DNA of 64,000 bases from Dyella telluris (GTDB lineage: Bacteria > Pseudomonadota > Gammaproteobacteria > Xanthomonadales > Rhodanobacteraceae). The notes below the pieces were generated by a model. That model ran no database searches. It saw only the letters and a list, made by a program, of their open reading frames with translations, and was not told the DNA's origin. The DNA is taken from positions 3,162,001-3,226,000 of the forward strand of contig NZ_CP060412.1 of NCBI RefSeq assembly GCF_014297575.1. The letters run 5' to 3'. Position numbers and translations under genes: made by a program. Positions 61,798 to 64,000 of this stretch are shown here, in pieces. Each line of letters opens with the position of its first letter. Position 1 is the first letter of the stretch.

Positions 61798-64000
61798 ATG
61801 ACCCCGACTGCATCCAACGCCGCCTCCACCGACGCGCGACTGCGTCCGTTGCGCCAGGCCCTCGACGACGTCTCCAGCCGCGATTACGGCCGCCTGCTTG
61901 GCCGGTGGCGCGAACTGTCGCGCCGCTTTGACGAGAAGAAGCTGACCGCGCTGCTTGCCGATGTCGATGCCTCCACGGCGCGGCGCAAGGCGCGCGCGGC
62001 AGCGAAACCAGCTATCCGGCTGGATGAATCGCTGCCCATCACGGCACGGGCCGACGAGATCGTCGAGCTGATCCGCAAGCACCAGGTCGTAGTGATCGCC
62101 GGCGAGACCGGTTCGGGCAAAACCACCCAGCTGCCCAAGCTGTGCCTGGCCGCCGGCCGTGGCGAAGCGGGCATGATCGGCTGTACCCAGCCGCGCCGGC
62201 TGGCCGCGCGTTCCGTCGCGCGCCGCGTGGCGGAAGAACTGGCCACGCCGCTGGGCGACCAGGTGGGTTTCCAGGTGCGCTTCAACGATCAGGTCTCCGA
62301 TCGCACGCTGGTCAAGTTCATGACCGACGGCATCCTGCTGGCCGAGACGCAGGGCGATCCGTGGTTGAGCGCCTACGACACCATCATCATCGACGAGGCG
62401 CACGAGCGCAGCCTCAACATCGACTTCCTGCTGGGCTATCTCAAGCGCCTGGCGGTGAAGCGTCCATCGCTGAAGATCATCGTGACGTCGGCCACCATCG
62501 ATACGGAGCGATTCGCCGAACATTTCGATGGCGCGCCCATCGTGTCGGTGGAGGGGCGCACGTATCCGGTGGAAGTGCGCTGGCGTTCCGTGGACGAAGT
62601 GGCCGCACGGCGCGGCCAGCGTGCGGGTGACCTGCAGCAGGGCGGTGCGGACCATGTGGCGGCCGTGCTGGATGAAATCACCCACGACGACCCACGCGGC
62701 GACGTGCTGATCTTCCTGCCGGGCGAGCGTGAAATCCGCGATGCACACCTGCTGCTGTCGCGCCGCCAGTACCGCGAAACCGAAGTGCTGCCGCTGTACG
62801 CGCGCCTCTCGGCCGGTGACCAGGATCGCGTGTTCAAGCCGGGCACCAAGCGGCGCGTGGTGCTTGCCACCAACGTGGCGGAAACCTCGCTCACCGTGCC
62901 ACGCATCCGCTACGTGATCGACTCGGGCCAGGCGCGCGTCAAGCGCTACAGCCAGCGCAGCCAGCTGGAACGCCTGCATGTCGAGCCGGTCTCGAAGGCT
63001 GCCGCGGACCAGCGCAAGGGCCGCTGCGGCCGCGTGGGCCCGGGCACCTGTTATCGCCTGTATGACGAGGCCGATTACGAAAGCCGTGCCGCCTATACCG
63101 ACCCGGAACTGCTGCGCTCGTCGCTGGCCAACGTCATCCTGCGCATGCTTTCGCTGCAGCTGGGCGAGGTGGATGAGTTCCCGTTCCTCGAAGCACCCGA
63201 TCCGCGCGTGGTGGCTGATGGTTATCGCCGTCTCGCCGAAATCTCCGCGATTGACGATGCGCGGCGCCTGACGCCGATCGGTCGCACCGTCGCGCGCCTG
63301 CCCATCGACGTACAGCTGGCGCGCATGCTGGTGGAGGCGCAGCAGCTGCACAGCCTGCGCGAGCTGCTGGCCATCGTGTCGTTCCTGAGCATCCAGGATC
63401 CGCGCGAACGTCCGGCGGACGCGCGACAGCAGGCTGACGCGGCGCACGCGGCGTTTGCCGATCCCAAGTCCGATTTCGTCGGCGTGCTCAACCTGTGGCG
63501 TGACTACGGCAAGGCGCACGAAGACCTGACGCAGTCGAAGCTGCGCGACTGGTGCTCGCGTCACTTCCTGAGCTTCATGCGCATGCGTGAGTGGCGCGAA
63601 TTGCATCGCCAGTTGCTGTTGGTGATACAGGAGCTGGGTTGGAAACTCGATGCGGCCACGCCTGCTCCCTCTCCCCTTGCGGGAGAGAGGGCAACCTCGC
63701 GTCGGGCTGTAACGGCGAAGGCGGTTGTTGCGCAGAAAAAGCGCAGTGGGAGCGGTGATCGCGAGCACCCGCCCCTCACCCCAGCCCTCTCCTCGCTCCC
63801 CAAAGACGGGGCCATCCATGGCCCCTCTCCGCGTGCCCCCGAGGGGAGAGGGAGCACGAGCACGCCTGGCGCCAACAAGGACGACGAAGCTGCACGCCAG
63901 TACGAAGCCATCCATCGCAGCCTGCTCACCGGCCTGCCGACGCAGGTTGGCCACAAGGACGAGAAGGGCGTCTACCGCAGCACGCGCGAGCGCCGCTTCC
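61798..64000 (+). CDS. hrpA: ATP-dependent RNA helicase HrpA (3' end outside window) with an in-frame repeat insertion
   Basis: At least 734 residues of a DEAH-box helicase. Walker A GETGSGKT is at 102-109, DEAH at 199-202, SAT in VTSATID, and motif VI in QRKGRCGRVGPG; the helicase-associated and OB-fold domains follow. E. coli HrpA unwinds RNA and resolves stalled ribosomes. Between ELGWKLDAAT (about residue 620) and ARQYEAIHRSLLTGL (about 697) lies a Pro/Ser/Arg-rich segment of 68 codons encoded by a repeat element. It has no counterpart in E. coli HrpA, where the two flanking segments are close together. The frame remains open to the window edge. Confidence 0.92.
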   Translation, partial: MTPTASNAASTDARLRPLRQALDDVSSRDYGRLLGRWRELSRRFDEKKLTALLADVDASTARRKARAAAKPAIRLDESLPITARADEIVELIRKHQVVVIAGETGSGKTTQLPKLCLAAGRGEAGMIGCTQPRRLAARSVARRVAEELATPLGDQVGFQVRFNDQVSDRTLVKFMTDGILLAETQGDPWLSAYDTIIIDEAHERSLNIDFLLGYLKRLAVKRPSLKIIVTSATIDTERFAEHFDGAPIVSVEGRTYPVEVRWRSVDEVAARRGQRAGDLQQGGADHVAAVLDEITHDDPRGDVLIFLPGEREIRDAHLLLSRRQYRETEVLPLYARLSAGDQDRVFKPGTKRRVVLATNVAETSLTVPRIRYVIDSGQARVKRYSQRSQLERLHVEPVSKAAADQRKGRCGRVGPGTCYRLYDEADYESRAAYTDPELLRSSLANVILRMLSLQLGEVDEFPFLEAPDPRVVADGYRRLAEISAIDDARRLTPIGRTVARLPIDVQLARMLVEAQQLHSLRELLAIVSFLSIQDPRERPADARQQADAAHAAFADPKSDFVGVLNLWRDYGKAHEDLTQSKLRDWCSRHFLSFMRMREWRELHRQLLLVIQELGWKLDAATPAPSPLAGERATSRRAVTAKAVVAQKKRSGSGDREHPPLTPALSSLPKDGAIHGPSPRAPEGRGSTSTPGANKDDEAARQYEAIHRSLLTGLPTQVGHKDEKGVYRSTRERRF
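63657..63868. mobile_element. MITE-like repeat element inside hrpA, flanked by an 8-bp direct repeat
   Basis: The left end CTCCCTCTCCCC is at 63665-63676 and the right end, its inverse, at 63843-63854. Before the right end lies GCGAGCACCCGCCCCTCACCCC (63761-63782), the inverse of the inner part of the DUF559 element's terminal repeat, read here in shorter blocks. CACGCCTG occurs at 63657-63664 and again at 63861-63868, an offset of 204 bases, exactly 68 codons. The right arm contains an extra about 50 bases with a nested GGGGCC-ATCCAT-GGCCCC palindrome. It carries no gene. Confidence 0.65.

Overview
The window is high-GC gammaproteobacterial chromosome. It most resembles the Xanthomonadales family Rhodanobacteraceae (Dyella, Luteibacter, Rhodanobacter and relatives). 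Three things point there: an aspartate kinase and diaminopimelate decarboxylase fused in one protein, the alternative peptidoglycan pair MurL/MurD2, and several families of dispersed palindromic repeats. This placement is inferred from gene content and was not tested by alignment. I see no rRNA, tRNA, phage, CRISPR array or complete transposase gene. The first and last genes are cut by the window edges.

Layout. 1-3.3 kb is a decayed stretch. It holds the end of a membrane protein, a chimeric gene joining an RHS-type secreted N-terminus to the last third of an S9 peptidase, an orphan HigA-like regulator and a frameshifted small gene. 3.3-9.1 kb is a six-gene catabolic operon on the minus strand: ACAD11-like dehydrogenase, kinase-like APH protein, histidine phosphatase, two SDRs and an MDR reductase. 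A LysR gene diverges from it. 10-15.5 kb carries a cyclic-nucleotide-domain/thioredoxin-reductase-like protein, prmC, dxs and a small membrane protein. 15.5-25 kb is mixed: HNH nuclease, SapC-family protein, NTF2-like, DUF899, GNAT, FadE-type dehydrogenase with a lipoprotein, SET-domain protein, Gre factor and an EF-G paralogue. 25-34.6 kb is mostly envelope: two tandem TonB-like paralogues, a repeat-rich secreted protein, a lipoprotein and a patatin-barrel protein. 34.8-41 kb has a molybdenum hydroxylase pair, an APC permease and an S53 peptidase. 41.4-49.2 kb has class I fumarase, lysC-lysA, a DUF559 nuclease cassette, murL and murD2. 49.3-61.6 kb holds a VOC protein, GNAT, M13 peptidase, tamB-tamA, a GH17-GT2 glucan synthase and dps. 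The window ends inside hrpA.

How the genes work together. LysC-LysA makes meso-diaminopimelate and lysine, while MurD2 and MurL build the D-Glu position of the peptidoglycan stem by a non-standard route, so the 43-49 kb block is largely wall-precursor supply. TamA/TamB, the patatin protein, the TonB-like pair and the GH17-GT2 enzyme all act at the envelope.

The most interesting signal is a repeat family with core CCCTCTCCCC-n3-GGGGAGAGGG. Two inverted 38-bp copies bound a DUF559 (Vsr-like) nuclease gene at 46.0-46.5 kb. A copy without the nuclease sits in frame inside hrpA, flanked by an 8-bp direct repeat with an offset of exactly 68 codons. A solo copy follows the fumarase gene. This looks like a nuclease-bearing element with MITE-like derivatives. 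Other points are an IorA-like iron-sulfur subunit that has lost all four ligands of its ferredoxin-type cluster, and the RHS/S9 chimera.
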